Shown here: positions 1 to 5,804 of the stretch, one piece after another
How the letters are laid out: each line of letters opens with the position of its first letter
Numbering within the stretch: the stretch's first letter is position 1
Source: Burkholderiales bacterium
GTDB lineage: Bacteria; Pseudomonadota; Gammaproteobacteria; Burkholderiales; Burkholderiaceae
DNA length: 6,007 bases
Assembly (NCBI GenBank): GCA_947447845.1
Contig: CANFNO010000197.1
Span: 1 to 6,007, forward strand
Direction: 5' to 3'
Position numbers and translations under genes: made by a program
Notes under the pieces: generated by a model
Database searches by the model: none
What the model was told of the DNA's origin: nothing
Seen by the model: only the letters and a program-made list of their open reading frames with translations

Positions 1-339
1 ATCGCTTTGTTTCTGCTGATGCCACTCACGCCCTTATCGGTCTACCTGTTTGCCAGTGCCATGGGCATGCTGTGGTTGTCTACGGTACCCGTGACCAATG
101 CCATCGTGGCGCAAATTTTTGGCGTGTCACACCTGTCCATGCTGAGTGGTCTGGTATTTTTCAGTCACCAGGTGGGCTCCTTCGTCGGTGCCTGGCTGGG
201 TGGCTACCTCTATGACAAGACCGGCAGCTATGACGTTGTCTGGAACATCTCCATTGGCCTTGGCGTGGCGGCTGCGCTGATCAATCTGCCTGTAAAGGAA
301 GCCGCCATCGCGCGCCATCCGCATTTGCAGGCGACATGA
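1..339 (+). CDS. MFS transporter, C-terminal part (5' end outside window)
   Basis: The reading frame is open from the first base and ends at TGA 337-339, so only the last 112 residues of a membrane transporter are present. Three or four hydrophobic segments are visible: one or two early ones (around LLMPLTPLSVYLFASAMGML), one near LVFFSHQVGSFVGAWLGGYL, and a last one near ISIGLGVAAALINLPV. The stretch GSFVGAWLGGYLYDKTGSYD followed by the final helix is typical of the C-terminal half of 12-helix MFS permeases, particularly monocarboxylate-transporter-like ones; this is family knowledge. The tail after the last helix is short and cytoplasmic. The substrate cannot be told from this fragment. The 41-codon microprotein gene starts 25 bases downstream on the same strand and may be cotranscribed. 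Confidence 0.85.
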   Translation: MALFLLMPLTPLSVYLFASAMGMLWLSTVPVTNAIVAQIFGVSHLSMLSGLVFFSHQVGSFVGAWLGGYLYDKTGSYDVVWNISIGLGVAAALINLPVKEAAIARHPHLQAT

Positions 340-364
340 CGCAATCGCCCATAAGAGCAAGTTA

Positions 365-490
365 ATGCATCGCAAACGCCACCTCGCTTGGTTAATAGTG
401 GCCCTTGCCTGTCTGGCGGGTGTGTTTGCGCTCTACACCCGGCCCGACTTTTTGCTGCAATTGAGCAACCAATTTTGGTCCTGCTTCTAG
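365..490 (+). CDS. 41-residue single-span membrane microprotein
   Basis: This small frame starts at ATG 365 and ends at TAG 488-490. It encodes a basic N-terminus (MHRKRHLAW), one hydrophobic segment of about 15 residues (LIVALACLAGVFALY), then RPDFLLQLSNQFWSCF at the C-terminus. The layout is N-terminus inside, one membrane span, and a short external tail ending in an aromatic and cysteine motif. A weak purine-rich stretch (aagag, about 8 bases before the ATG) could serve as ribosome binding site. From memory, betaproteobacteria carry similar tiny proteins with an RP(D/E)F...LA.Q.W.CF tail, usually left unannotated or called hypothetical; this is unverified. It lies between the MFS gene and the methyltransferase, all in one direction and closely spaced. 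Function unknown. The lack of a search is the main reason confidence is not higher. Confidence 0.6.
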   Translation: MHRKRHLAWLIVALACLAGVFALYTRPDFLLQLSNQFWSCF

Positions 491-512
491 TCGCCCGTTT
501 CAATTGCCGTAC

Positions 513-1100
513 ATGACACTTCCGAATCCGCCACCTTCGGCACACGCGCTGAGCGCACCCTCCCCTTGGATTGCCCGCTGGTCACACCTGCTTGCTCCCG
601 GCTGCGAGGTGCTGGATGTGGCCTGCGGCAGCGGCCGCCATCTGCAATGGTTTGCATCGCGCGGCCATCCCGTGGTCGGCGTAGACCAGGACATTGCCAC
701 CGCCAGTTCCCATGTAGCCGCCGCGGAGTTGATTCAGGCGGATATCGAAAACGGACCCTGGCCCTTTCTTGACCGGCAAGACACGCGCCGTTTTGGCGCT
801 GTGGTGGTCACCAACTACCTGTGGCGTCCCTTAATGCCCACGCTGCTGAAAAGCCTGGCGCCAGGAGGCTTGCTTTTGTATGAAACCTTTGCTGCCGGGA
901 ACGAAACGGTGGGTCGCCCAGCGCGGCCGGACTTCCTGCTGCAGCCGGGCGAATTGCTTCAAATGTGCGGCGGGCTGCAGGTGGTAGCCTATGAAAATGG
1001 CTTTGTGCCCAAGCCAGACCGTTTTGTACAGCGCATAGCCGCTTTTGCCCCAGCTTTACCCGCCCCAGCCGGAACAGAGATTTCACGGCATCCACTCTAG
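513..1100 (+). CDS. Class I SAM-dependent methyltransferase
   Basis: A 195-residue protein with a single Rossmann-type methyltransferase domain. The SAM-binding motif I is clear at residues 33-43 (VLDVACGSGRH). An acidic strand end follows at 56-60 (VGVDQD) and a second acidic site at about 76-78 (ADI). The catalytic-side strand is VVVTNYLWRPLMP (97-109), followed by the post-motif LAPGGLLLYETFA (115-127). The C-terminal half (GRPARPDFLLQPGELLQ, ...ENGF.PKP..FVQRIAAF) resembles soluble TehB-like methyltransferases common in Burkholderiales. The substrate is not evident. ATG 513 was chosen; an in-frame TTG at 504 would add three residues, and neither has a convincing ribosome binding site. It follows the microprotein gene by 22 bases and precedes dapA by 34, so it may belong to either transcription unit. 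Confidence 0.85.
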   Translation: MTLPNPPPSAHALSAPSPWIARWSHLLAPGCEVLDVACGSGRHLQWFASRGHPVVGVDQDIATASSHVAAAELIQADIENGPWPFLDRQDTRRFGAVVVTNYLWRPLMPTLLKSLAPGGLLLYETFAAGNETVGRPARPDFLLQPGELLQMCGGLQVVAYENGFVPKPDRFVQRIAAFAPALPAPAGTEISRHPL

Positions 1101-1101
1101 T

Positions 1102-1107
1102 TAAAAT
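1102..1107 (+). promoter_or_regulatory. Candidate -10 box ahead of dapA
   Basis: TAAAAT matches the sigma-70 -10 consensus at five of six positions and lies 27 bases before the dapA start, immediately after the methyltransferase stop. No good -35 box is visible at 15-18 bp spacing; the best fit is a poor TTTCAC near 1081. A start of transcription near 1114 would leave a leader of about 20 bases. This is inference from sequence only. Confidence 0.35.
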
Positions 1108-1134
1108 GATCGTTTACCGAACTACTGGCACGCC

Positions 1135-2028
1135 ATGAACCCAACACACGGCCCTTTGCGGGGCAGCATTGTCGCCCTGGTCACTCCCATGCTCGAAGAC
1201 GGAGCGGTCGACTACCCGGCTCTGCGCAAGCTGATTGACTGGCATATTGCCGAAGGCACCGACTGCATTGGTGTGGTCGGCACCACCGGCGAATCGCCCA
1301 CGGTGAGCGTAGAAGAACACTGCGAAATCATCCGCGTATCGGTGGAACAGGCCGCAGGCCGCGTACCAGTGATGGCAGGCTGCGGTGGCAATTCCACCCG
1401 CGAGGCCATCAACCTGGCGCGATTTGCCAAACAGGTGGGCGCCGACAGCCAACTGCAGGTCGTGCCCTACTACAACAAGCCCACGCAAGAAGGCCAATAC
1501 CAGCATTTCAAAGCGATCGCCGAAGCGGTAGACCTGCCGGTAATTCTGTACAACGTGCCTGGCCGCTCGGTAGCGGATATGGCGCACGACACCGTGTTGC
1601 GTCTGGCCCAAGTGCCCGGCATTGTCGGGATCAAGGAAGCCACCGGCAACATCGAACGCGCCCAGTGGCTGATCAAGGAAGCACCCAAAGATTTCGCTAT
1701 TTATTCTGGCGATGATCCAACCGCAGTGGCCCTCATGCTGTGCGGCGGCCATGGCAATGTCAGCGTGACGGCCAATGTGGCACCCCGCCTGATGCACGAG
1801 TTGTGTATGGCGGCTATTGCCGGTGACGTGCAGCGCGCGATGGAAATTCAATTCAAGCTCTTGCCCCTTCACAAAGCGCTTTTTGTTGAGTCCAACCCCA
1901 TTCCCGTGAAATGGGCCGTGGCCCGCATGGGACATAGCCAAGGCGCACTGCGCCTGCCGCTGACCACACTGACAGAGCCCAGCCAGCAGATGCTGGAACG
2001 GGTGATGCAAGCCACTGGCCTGATTTAA
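1135..2028 (+). CDS. dapA: 4-hydroxy-tetrahydrodipicolinate synthase (DapA)
   Basis: DapA condenses pyruvate with aspartate semialdehyde in the cytoplasm, the first committed step to diaminopimelate and lysine. The 297-residue protein is full length for the family (E. coli 292). The (beta/alpha)8 barrel residues align with E. coli at a constant offset of +6. The TT pair of GTTGESPT is Thr50/Thr51. The tyrosine in VVPYYNKP is Tyr113, and LYNVPGR gives Tyr139 and Arg144. The Schiff-base lysine in GIKEATG is Lys167, and SGDD gives Gly192. The signatures [15 protein letters not shown] and SNPIPVKWA are also intact, so the enzyme should be active. ATG 1135 is the natural start although no clear ribosome binding site precedes it. 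bamC begins 26 bases after the stop, an arrangement conserved with the dapA-nlpB pair of enterobacteria, so the two are probably cotranscribed. Confidence 0.97.
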   Translation: MNPTHGPLRGSIVALVTPMLEDGAVDYPALRKLIDWHIAEGTDCIGVVGTTGESPTVSVEEHCEIIRVSVEQAAGRVPVMAGCGGNSTREAINLARFAKQVGADSQLQVVPYYNKPTQEGQYQHFKAIAEAVDLPVILYNVPGRSVADMAHDTVLRLAQVPGIVGIKEATGNIERAQWLIKEAPKDFAIYSGDDPTAVALMLCGGHGNVSVTANVAPRLMHELCMAAIAGDVQRAMEIQFKLLPLHKALFVESNPIPVKWAVARMGHSQGALRLPLTTLTEPSQQMLERVMQATGLI

Positions 2029-2054
2029 GCCCCGCGTAAAAGAAGAGGAACTCT

Positions 2055-3149
2055 GTGAAATCGATTATTCAAATGACCGCATTGGGCACTGCCCTGGCAT
2101 TGGCGGGCTGCTCCGCTTTGGAATCTGACAAAGTGGACTACCGCAGTGGTACGGTCAAAGCGCCTTCGCTATTGGTTCCGCCGGACCTGACCCAATTGTC
2201 AAAAGACACGCGCTACACCGTGGTTGATGGTGGAGTATCAGCTTCGGGTTACAAGCCCGAACAGGCCGCCATTGCCAAGTTGCCAGTCGCATCAACAGCA
2301 ATCGGCGATGTGCGAATTGAGCGCGCAGGAAATCAACGCTGGCTGGTCGTGAAGCGCCCTGCTGACAAGCTTTGGGAACCAGTCAAGGACTTCTGGCAGG
2401 AAAACGGTTTTCTGCTGGCTATGGATCAGCGCAATCTGGGCATCATGGAAACCGACTGGGCCGAAAATCGGGCCAAGATTCCGCAGGACATGATCCGCAA
2501 TTCCCTGGGCAAATTACTGGACTCGTTCTACTCCACAGCGGAACGTGACAAGTTTCGCACCCGGCTGGAAACCAACGCTGCGGGTGAAACGGAGATTTTC
2601 ATAAGCCACCGCGGCGTGACTGAGGTCTACACCAAGGAGCGTTCGGACCAAACGGTCTGGCAACCCCGGCCGAGCGATCCGGAGTTGGAGACGGAGTTTC
2701 TGCGCCGTCTGATGGTCAGCCTGGGATCTACCGCCGAACAAGCTAAAGCCTTGGTGGCTCCTGCCGGCACATCTAAATCCGTAGCTAGCCTGGGCACCGC
2801 AGACGGTCGTCCCGTGGTGCAAATTGCCGAAGGCTTCGACCGAGCTTGGCGTCGTGTCGGCCTGGCACTGGACCGCACAGGTTTCACTGTCGAGGACCGC
2901 GACCGCAAGCAAGGTATTTACTTTGTTCGCTACGTGTCAGCTGATACCGGAGCCAACACAGAACCCGGATTTTTTGGAAAACTATTCGGCGGCGCTTCAG
3001 TGAAGTCTGCCGAGGCGACAAAATTCCAGATTGCTGTAAAGAGCCAAGGTGAAAATACTGTCGTGTCTGTTCTGGACAGCAAGGGTGCTCCAGAGTCTTC
3101 GGCCAGTGCCCAGCGCATCGCCAAGGTGATCGCCGACGACATCAAATAA
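2055..3149 (+). CDS. bamC: Outer-membrane assembly lipoprotein BamC (NlpB)
   Basis: BamC is an accessory lipoprotein of the BAM complex, which inserts beta-barrel proteins into the outer membrane. This one has 364 residues (E. coli 344). It starts at GTG 2055, supported by a good ribosome binding site (agaggaa, 2044-2050) four bases upstream. Residues 1-18 are a lipoprotein signal peptide with lipobox LAGC and lipidated Cys19; Ser20 after it fits outer-membrane sorting. The next stretch, DYRSGTVKAPSLLVPPDLTQL (about 28-48), is the unstructured segment that in E. coli wraps BamD. Two helix-grip domains follow, about 85-225 (with NLGIMETDWAENRAKIPQD at 127-145) and about 253-364. Position directly after dapA matches the conserved gene order, hence the old name dapX for nlpB. 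Transcription should end at the hairpin 33 bases downstream. Confidence 0.93.
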   Translation: MKSIIQMTALGTALALAGCSALESDKVDYRSGTVKAPSLLVPPDLTQLSKDTRYTVVDGGVSASGYKPEQAAIAKLPVASTAIGDVRIERAGNQRWLVVKRPADKLWEPVKDFWQENGFLLAMDQRNLGIMETDWAENRAKIPQDMIRNSLGKLLDSFYSTAERDKFRTRLETNAAGETEIFISHRGVTEVYTKERSDQTVWQPRPSDPELETEFLRRLMVSLGSTAEQAKALVAPAGTSKSVASLGTADGRPVVQIAEGFDRAWRRVGLALDRTGFTVEDRDRKQGIYFVRYVSADTGANTEPGFFGKLFGGASVKSAEATKFQIAVKSQGENTVVSVLDSKGAPESSASAQRIAKVIADDIK

Positions 3150-3182
3150 TCAACATAATCGCGGCGCTGGCTCATTGCCAGT

Positions 3183-3222
3183 AGCCAAAAAAAAGCCACC
3201 CGAAGGTGGCTTTTTTTTGGCT
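3183..3222. terminator. Bidirectional intrinsic terminator, perfect 18-bp arms
   Basis: The left arm 3183-3200 (agcc, eight A, gccacc) is perfectly complementary to the right arm 3205-3222 (ggtggc, eight T, ggct), around the tetraloop cgaa. The core GCCACC/GGTGGC stem followed by T8 is a strong rho-independent terminator in both orientations. It lies 33 bases after the bamC stop and 11 bases after the stop of the convergent lipoprotein gene, so it can end both transcripts. Confidence 0.93.
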
Positions 3223-3233
3223 CAAGTAACGAA

Positions 3234-3413
3234 TTACTTGGCTGCAGATGCGTCAGCAGCAGGAGCAGCTGCGGGAGCAGATGCGTCAGCAGCAGGTGCG
3301 GGAGCAGGAGCAGCAGCAGGTGCGGGAGCAGGTGCAGGAGCTTCTTCTTTCTTACCGCAAGCAGCAAGAGCAGCAGCAGCAATGATGGCTGCCAATACGA
3401 GTGATTTGTTCAT
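3234..3413 (-). CDS. Small Ala/Pro-rich lipoprotein
   Basis: A 59-residue protein starting at ATG 3413 with a clear lipoprotein signal peptide: MNKSLVLAAIIAAAALAAC, lipobox LAAC, lipidated Cys19, then Gly20. The mature 41 residues are GKKEEAP followed by almost only Ala and Pro, with two PAADASA units, ending in Lys. No globular domain is possible, so it is probably an extended, flexible, membrane-anchored peptide of the periplasm. Gly at +2 does not favour inner-membrane retention. Similar 'ACGKKEEAPAP' mini-lipoproteins are common in Comamonadaceae genomes (recollection, not searched), and their role is unknown. Upstream TTG 3470 would extend the frame but would misplace the signal peptide. 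No strong ribosome binding site is visible. The leader contains a perfect palindrome (3442-3459) and a TATAAT box lies further upstream, so it likely has its own promoter. Confidence 0.85.
   Translation of the reverse strand: MNKSLVLAAIIAAAALAACGKKEEAPAPAPAPAAAPAPAPAADASAPAAAPAADASAAK
3244..3332 (-). repeat. In-gene direct repeats of the Ala/Pro-rich region
   Basis: Two sets of short direct repeats lie in the lipoprotein gene. A 20-base unit occurs at 3244-3263 and 3277-3296 (33-base period, 11 codons, encoding PAADASA). Another 20-base unit occurs at 3289-3308 and 3313-3332 (24-base period, 8 codons). Both periods are multiples of three, so gain or loss of units would keep the frame. Confidence 0.75.
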
Positions 3414-3441
3414 GGTTTTTGGACTAAAGTGAGTTAACGAA

Positions 3442-3459
3442 ACAATTTCCGGAAATTGT
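3442..3459. promoter_or_regulatory. Perfect 18-bp palindrome upstream of the lipoprotein gene
   Basis: ACAATTTCC at 3442-3450 is followed directly by its exact reverse complement GGAAATTGT at 3451-3459. It lies 28 bases ahead of the lipoprotein ATG on the minus strand, in non-coding DNA. With no spacer and no T-tract it does not resemble a terminator. It could be an operator for a dimeric regulator or a small RNA hairpin in the leader. The regulator is not identifiable. Confidence 0.45.
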
Positions 3460-3522
3460 CTTAGCAGCAAGCCACCAAGACCCCGACAAGAAGCATTCGA
3501 TCTCTTTTTGTCAGAGCCTTGA

Positions 3523-3528
3523 ATTATA
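3523..3528 (-). promoter_or_regulatory. Candidate -10 box (TATAAT) for the lipoprotein gene
   Basis: A perfect TATAAT reads on the minus strand about 110 bases before the lipoprotein start, just downstream of the stop of the preceding minus-strand gene. No good -35 box is found at 16-18 bp spacing. If used, the transcript would have a leader of roughly 100 bases containing the 3442-3459 palindrome. The 158-base gap 3414-3571 shows no gene. Confidence 0.4.
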
Positions 3529-3571
3529 CAATGTTTGTACAGGGGCTACGGGAAAACCCTTTCACACCAAA

Positions 3572-4105
3572 TTAGAGACCCAGTGTGCTGGATGGAAAAC
3601 CCGGTGAGCTTTGTCTCTTACGCTCTTCTAATTCCTCGCGTAGAAGCAGTCGCATGCGAGGCTCCATACTGGCTACGCCGGTGCAACTTTGAACATTCAA
3701 ACGGCGCATGGCCCAGGTTGGCGTCCATAACGCGCTTGGAAAATCGGTTTCACCAACGTCTTTGCAGACGCGACATTCCACGAGATGATCCCAACGCACA
3801 CGCCAATCGACAAACCGGTGGTGAATGCGCCGCATCGCATCAAAGTTGCGCGCCAGAAGCGTGAGTTTGCGTCCGCGCTGTGACCATGCGTTAAGCCCCT
3901 CCACAACGCTCTTTTCGTAAAGTGGCCAGTCCTCAAACGTGGCATCACTCCAAACCATTTCGACCCAGCCTTGGCTACTGGCATGCAGCATGGCGCTGCG
4001 CACCAGGTCAGCAAAGGCACTGGGGCCAGCAAAGGCGCCTTGCGCCAGCGGTGCAAGTTGTTGCCCTTTCGTCGGATCTTCAGGCAAGTCCATAAAGCCA
4101 TCCAT
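3572..4105 (-). CDS. Conserved-looking protein of unknown function, coupled to roxA
   Basis: A 177-residue soluble protein without signal peptide or membrane span. Its best-structured part is residues 28-112: an Ala-rich helix (AFADLVRSAMLHASSQ), VEMVWSDATFEDWPLYEKSVVEGLNAWSQRGRKLTLLARNFDAMRRIHHRFVDWRVRWDHLVECR, rich in Trp, Arg and His. The later part includes SALWTPTWAMRRLNVQSCTGVASMEPRMRLLLREELEERKRQS, ending in a charged helix. It recalls betaproteobacterial hypotheticals found next to roxA-like genes, possibly the DUF7931 type; that is memory and unverified. ATG 4105 was chosen; GTG 4111 and ATG 4093 are alternatives. All three lie inside the end of roxA (stop 4080-4082), so the genes overlap by 14-32 bases and translation is probably coupled. 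A function in ribosome modification or stress is only guilt by association. Confidence 0.75.
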   Translation of the reverse strand: MDGFMDLPEDPTKGQQLAPLAQGAFAGPSAFADLVRSAMLHASSQGWVEMVWSDATFEDWPLYEKSVVEGLNAWSQRGRKLTLLARNFDAMRRIHHRFVDWRVRWDHLVECRVCKDVGETDFPSALWTPTWAMRRLNVQSCTGVASMEPRMRLLLREELEERKRQSSPGFPSSTLGL

Positions 4106-5213
4106 CTTCACCCCACTGCGTTAGTAATTCACGCGCACCGTCACTGAGCTTCGCCACCTGTGACGATGACAACTCCCGCTCGTCGGCCAACTTACGCATC
4201 AGCTTGGCATCGCTTCCGGCAGCGCGGAAGCTCTCGCCGTTGATGAACACATGTTTGGCGTCGTACATCATGCGGGAACGTCGGTCCAGCCGCACGCCCA
4301 CACCCTCTTCAAAATCCTGCTCACCATGAAACCAGACGTGGGCCTTGGGCTCGGTCATGATTTCACCCAACGAGCGCTGCAGCGCCAGCGGGTCCTTCAA
4401 GGCTGCGGCCAGCGCGTCCTGTGCGAACTTCAAGAGACCGGCAGGAATTTCGCCACATCCGCTAACCGCCGGCTGTTGAGGGTCGCGATAAATCGCGCTT
4501 CCGACATCGTCAGCAGCCTGCTCGGCCAGGCACTGCAGCAACTCGCGCGCTATTTCACCCTTCACAGGCGAGCGGAAACCGATGGAATAAGTCATGCACT
4601 CGCCCTCGGCAATGCCGTCGTGCGCCCAGTCCGGCGGCAGGTACAACATGTCGCCGGGCTCCAGCACAAACTCCTGCTCGGGTACAAAGTTGGCCAGAAT
4701 TTTGACTGGCATATCTGGCACCAGACTCAGGTCTTTTTGGCGGCCAATGCGCCAGTGCCGACGTCCCTGCGCTTGCAACAAAAACACGTCATAGCTGTCA
4801 AAGTGCGGCCCCACGCCGCCGGTATCGGTGGCGTAGCTGATCATCAGGTCATCCAGGCGTGCATCGGGCACAAAGCGGAACTGGTTCATTAACTGGTGCA
4901 CGCGCTCATCGTGAAGGTCAACGCCCTGCACCAGTACGGTCCAACCCGGCTGTTTGAAGGCCGGATAGTCCTTGCGTGCAAACGGACCGTGCTTGAGGCG
5001 CCACTGTCCCTTTTTGTCAGCCTTGGCCTGCACCACGAGGCGGGACTCCACATCATCCTGCGCCGCCAGATCAATCAACTCGGCACGGTCCAGCAGCGGC
5101 TTGAAGCCGGGAATTGCCGCGCGTATCAGCAGCGGCTTTTTCTCCCAGTAACGGCGCATAAAGGTCTCAGGCGACAGTCCGCCGAGCAATTGAAGGGGGG
5201 TGGTAATGTTCAT
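4080..5213 (-). CDS. roxA: JmjC/cupin ribosomal oxygenase, RoxA (YcfD) type
   Basis: A 2-oxoglutarate and Fe(II)-dependent oxygenase. E. coli RoxA hydroxylates an arginine of ribosomal protein L16, and this 377-residue protein (E. coli 373) matches it along its length. The N-terminal part (LLGGLSPETFMRRYWEKKPLLI, 9-30; DVESRLV, 54-60; HGPF, 75-78) is typical. The JmjC core has DDLMISYATDTGGVGPHFDSYDVF at 121-144 with metal ligands His137 and Asp139. GRRHWRIG (150-157) covers the 2-oxoglutarate-binding region, and LEPGDMLYLPPDWAHDG (184-200) supplies the third ligand, His198. YSIGFRSP follows. The C-terminus (about 320-377) fits the family's winged-helix domain. All metal ligands are present. 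ATG 5213 gives the usual family N-terminus, but ATG 5228 has the better ribosome binding site (GAGGTG, 5242-5237), so the start is uncertain. It lies head-to-head with the slyD-like gene. Confidence 0.92.
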   Translation of the reverse strand: MNITTPLQLLGGLSPETFMRRYWEKKPLLIRAAIPGFKPLLDRAELIDLAAQDDVESRLVVQAKADKKGQWRLKHGPFARKDYPAFKQPGWTVLVQGVDLHDERVHQLMNQFRFVPDARLDDLMISYATDTGGVGPHFDSYDVFLLQAQGRRHWRIGRQKDLSLVPDMPVKILANFVPEQEFVLEPGDMLYLPPDWAHDGIAEGECMTYSIGFRSPVKGEIARELLQCLAEQAADDVGSAIYRDPQQPAVSGCGEIPAGLLKFAQDALAAALKDPLALQRSLGEIMTEPKAHVWFHGEQDFEEGVGVRLDRRSRMMYDAKHVFINGESFRAAGSDAKLMRKLADERELSSSQVAKLSDGARELLTQWGEDGWLYGLA

Positions 5214-5226
5214 GGGACAATTCTGC

Positions 5227-5760
5227 ATGGAAATCACACCTCAATGCGTCGTTGCCCTTACCTGGACGCTGAAAGACACCCTGGGCGAAGAACTGGACGT
5301 GCTGGACGATCCGGTTGAATTTTTGATTGGTGGTCACGATTTACTGCCTGTAATCGAAGCGGCAATGCTGGGTCTGGCGGTCGGTGCCAAGCTTGATTTG
5401 CAAATTGAGCCGGAACAGGGATTCGGCGACTTCAACGACCAGTTGCTGTTCTTGGAGCCACGCGCCCTGTTTCCCAAAGATTTGGCAATCGGCCTGACCT
5501 TCGAAGGATTCGCCCTCCCCGCAGGCTGCAACCCGGATGCGCCCAAAGAGGCCCTTTACACCGTGACGGACATCTACCCTGATCACGTGGTACTGGACGG
5601 TAACCACCCGCTGGCAGGCATTGCCATTCGACTCAGTCTCAAGGTAGAGGGTGTGCGCGAGGCCACCGAAGATGAAATCGGCCGGGGCTCCACCGGCACC
5701 GGCTTTTTCCGCATTCAGCCGCTGCACGAACAAGGACCAGGCAGCGACAGCCTGCATTAA
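5227..5760 (+). CDS. slyD: FKBP-type peptidyl-prolyl cis-trans isomerase, SlyD-like
   Basis: A cytoplasmic prolyl isomerase/chaperone of the SlyD group, 177 residues. The split FKBP domain is seen as TPQCVVALTWTLKDTLGEELDVLDDPVEFLIGGHDLLPVIEAAMLGL (4-50) and, after the insert, VVLDGNHPLAGIAIRLSLKVEGVREAT (121-147). EPEQGFGDFNDQLLFLEPRALFP (61-83) leads into the insert-in-flap chaperone segment, about 75-118. Unlike E. coli SlyD there is no His/Cys-rich metal-binding tail; the C-terminus is short (HEQGPGSDSLH), as usual in Burkholderiales. ATG 5227 gives the family's normal MEITPQCVV start. In-frame ATGs at 5206 and 5212 sit behind a G-rich ribosome-binding-like stretch (aagggggg, 5193-5200) and remain possible. 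The start codon is 13 bases from that of roxA on the other strand. A hairpin terminator follows the stop by 5 bases. Confidence 0.92.
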   Translation: MEITPQCVVALTWTLKDTLGEELDVLDDPVEFLIGGHDLLPVIEAAMLGLAVGAKLDLQIEPEQGFGDFNDQLLFLEPRALFPKDLAIGLTFEGFALPAGCNPDAPKEALYTVTDIYPDHVVLDGNHPLAGIAIRLSLKVEGVREATEDEIGRGSTGTGFFRIQPLHEQGPGSDSLH

Positions 5761-5765
5761 CGCAA

Positions 5766-5804
5766 AAACCCCGTGGAACCGGCTTCGCCGGGCCACTGGG
5801 GTTT
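5766..5804. terminator. slyD terminator hairpin, T-tract cut short
   Basis: AAACCCC (5766-5772) and GTGG (5773-5776) pair with CCAC (5793-5796) and GGGGTTT (5798-5804), with T5797 bulged. The inner part pairs CCGGC (5779-5783) with GCCGG (5787-5791) around TTC. On the plus strand only about three T follow before the sequence changes, whereas the minus strand reads out into five T. It is a good hairpin, better as a terminator on the minus strand in its present form, and may stop transcripts leaving the neighbouring IS. Confidence 0.75.

Noticed and set aside
1106..1138. Ten-residue frame ([10 protein letters not shown]) whose TGA overlaps the dapA ATG, as a possible leader peptide.
   Set aside because: It has no ribosome binding site, its ATG overlaps the likely -10 box so it would not be in the transcript from that promoter, and it lacks a run of regulatory codons such as lysine.
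1114..2010. Long open frame of 298 codons on the minus strand opposite dapA.
   Set aside because: It mirrors dapA, whose protein matches its family throughout. The antisense product is His/Gln/Gly-rich with no recognisable domain, as expected from a GC-rich shadow.
3244..3332. Regularly spaced short repeats, considered as a CRISPR-like array.
   Set aside because: The periods are 24 and 33 bases, the units are low-complexity GCA/GGA codon runs inside a coding frame, and there are no unique spacers.
3175..3432. Ala/Gly-rich plus-strand frame of 85 codons.
   Set aside because: It runs through the terminator hairpin and is the complement of the Ala/Pro-codon repeats of the lipoprotein gene, which has a proper signal peptide.
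4251..4892. 213-codon plus-strand frame opposite roxA.
   Set aside because: roxA in this stretch has all metal ligands and family motifs; the opposite frame has no motif or ribosome binding site.
5201..5209. TGGTAATGT as an extended -10 promoter for slyD.
   Set aside because: Only three of six -10 bases match and no -35 box is placed properly, so it is too weak to list.
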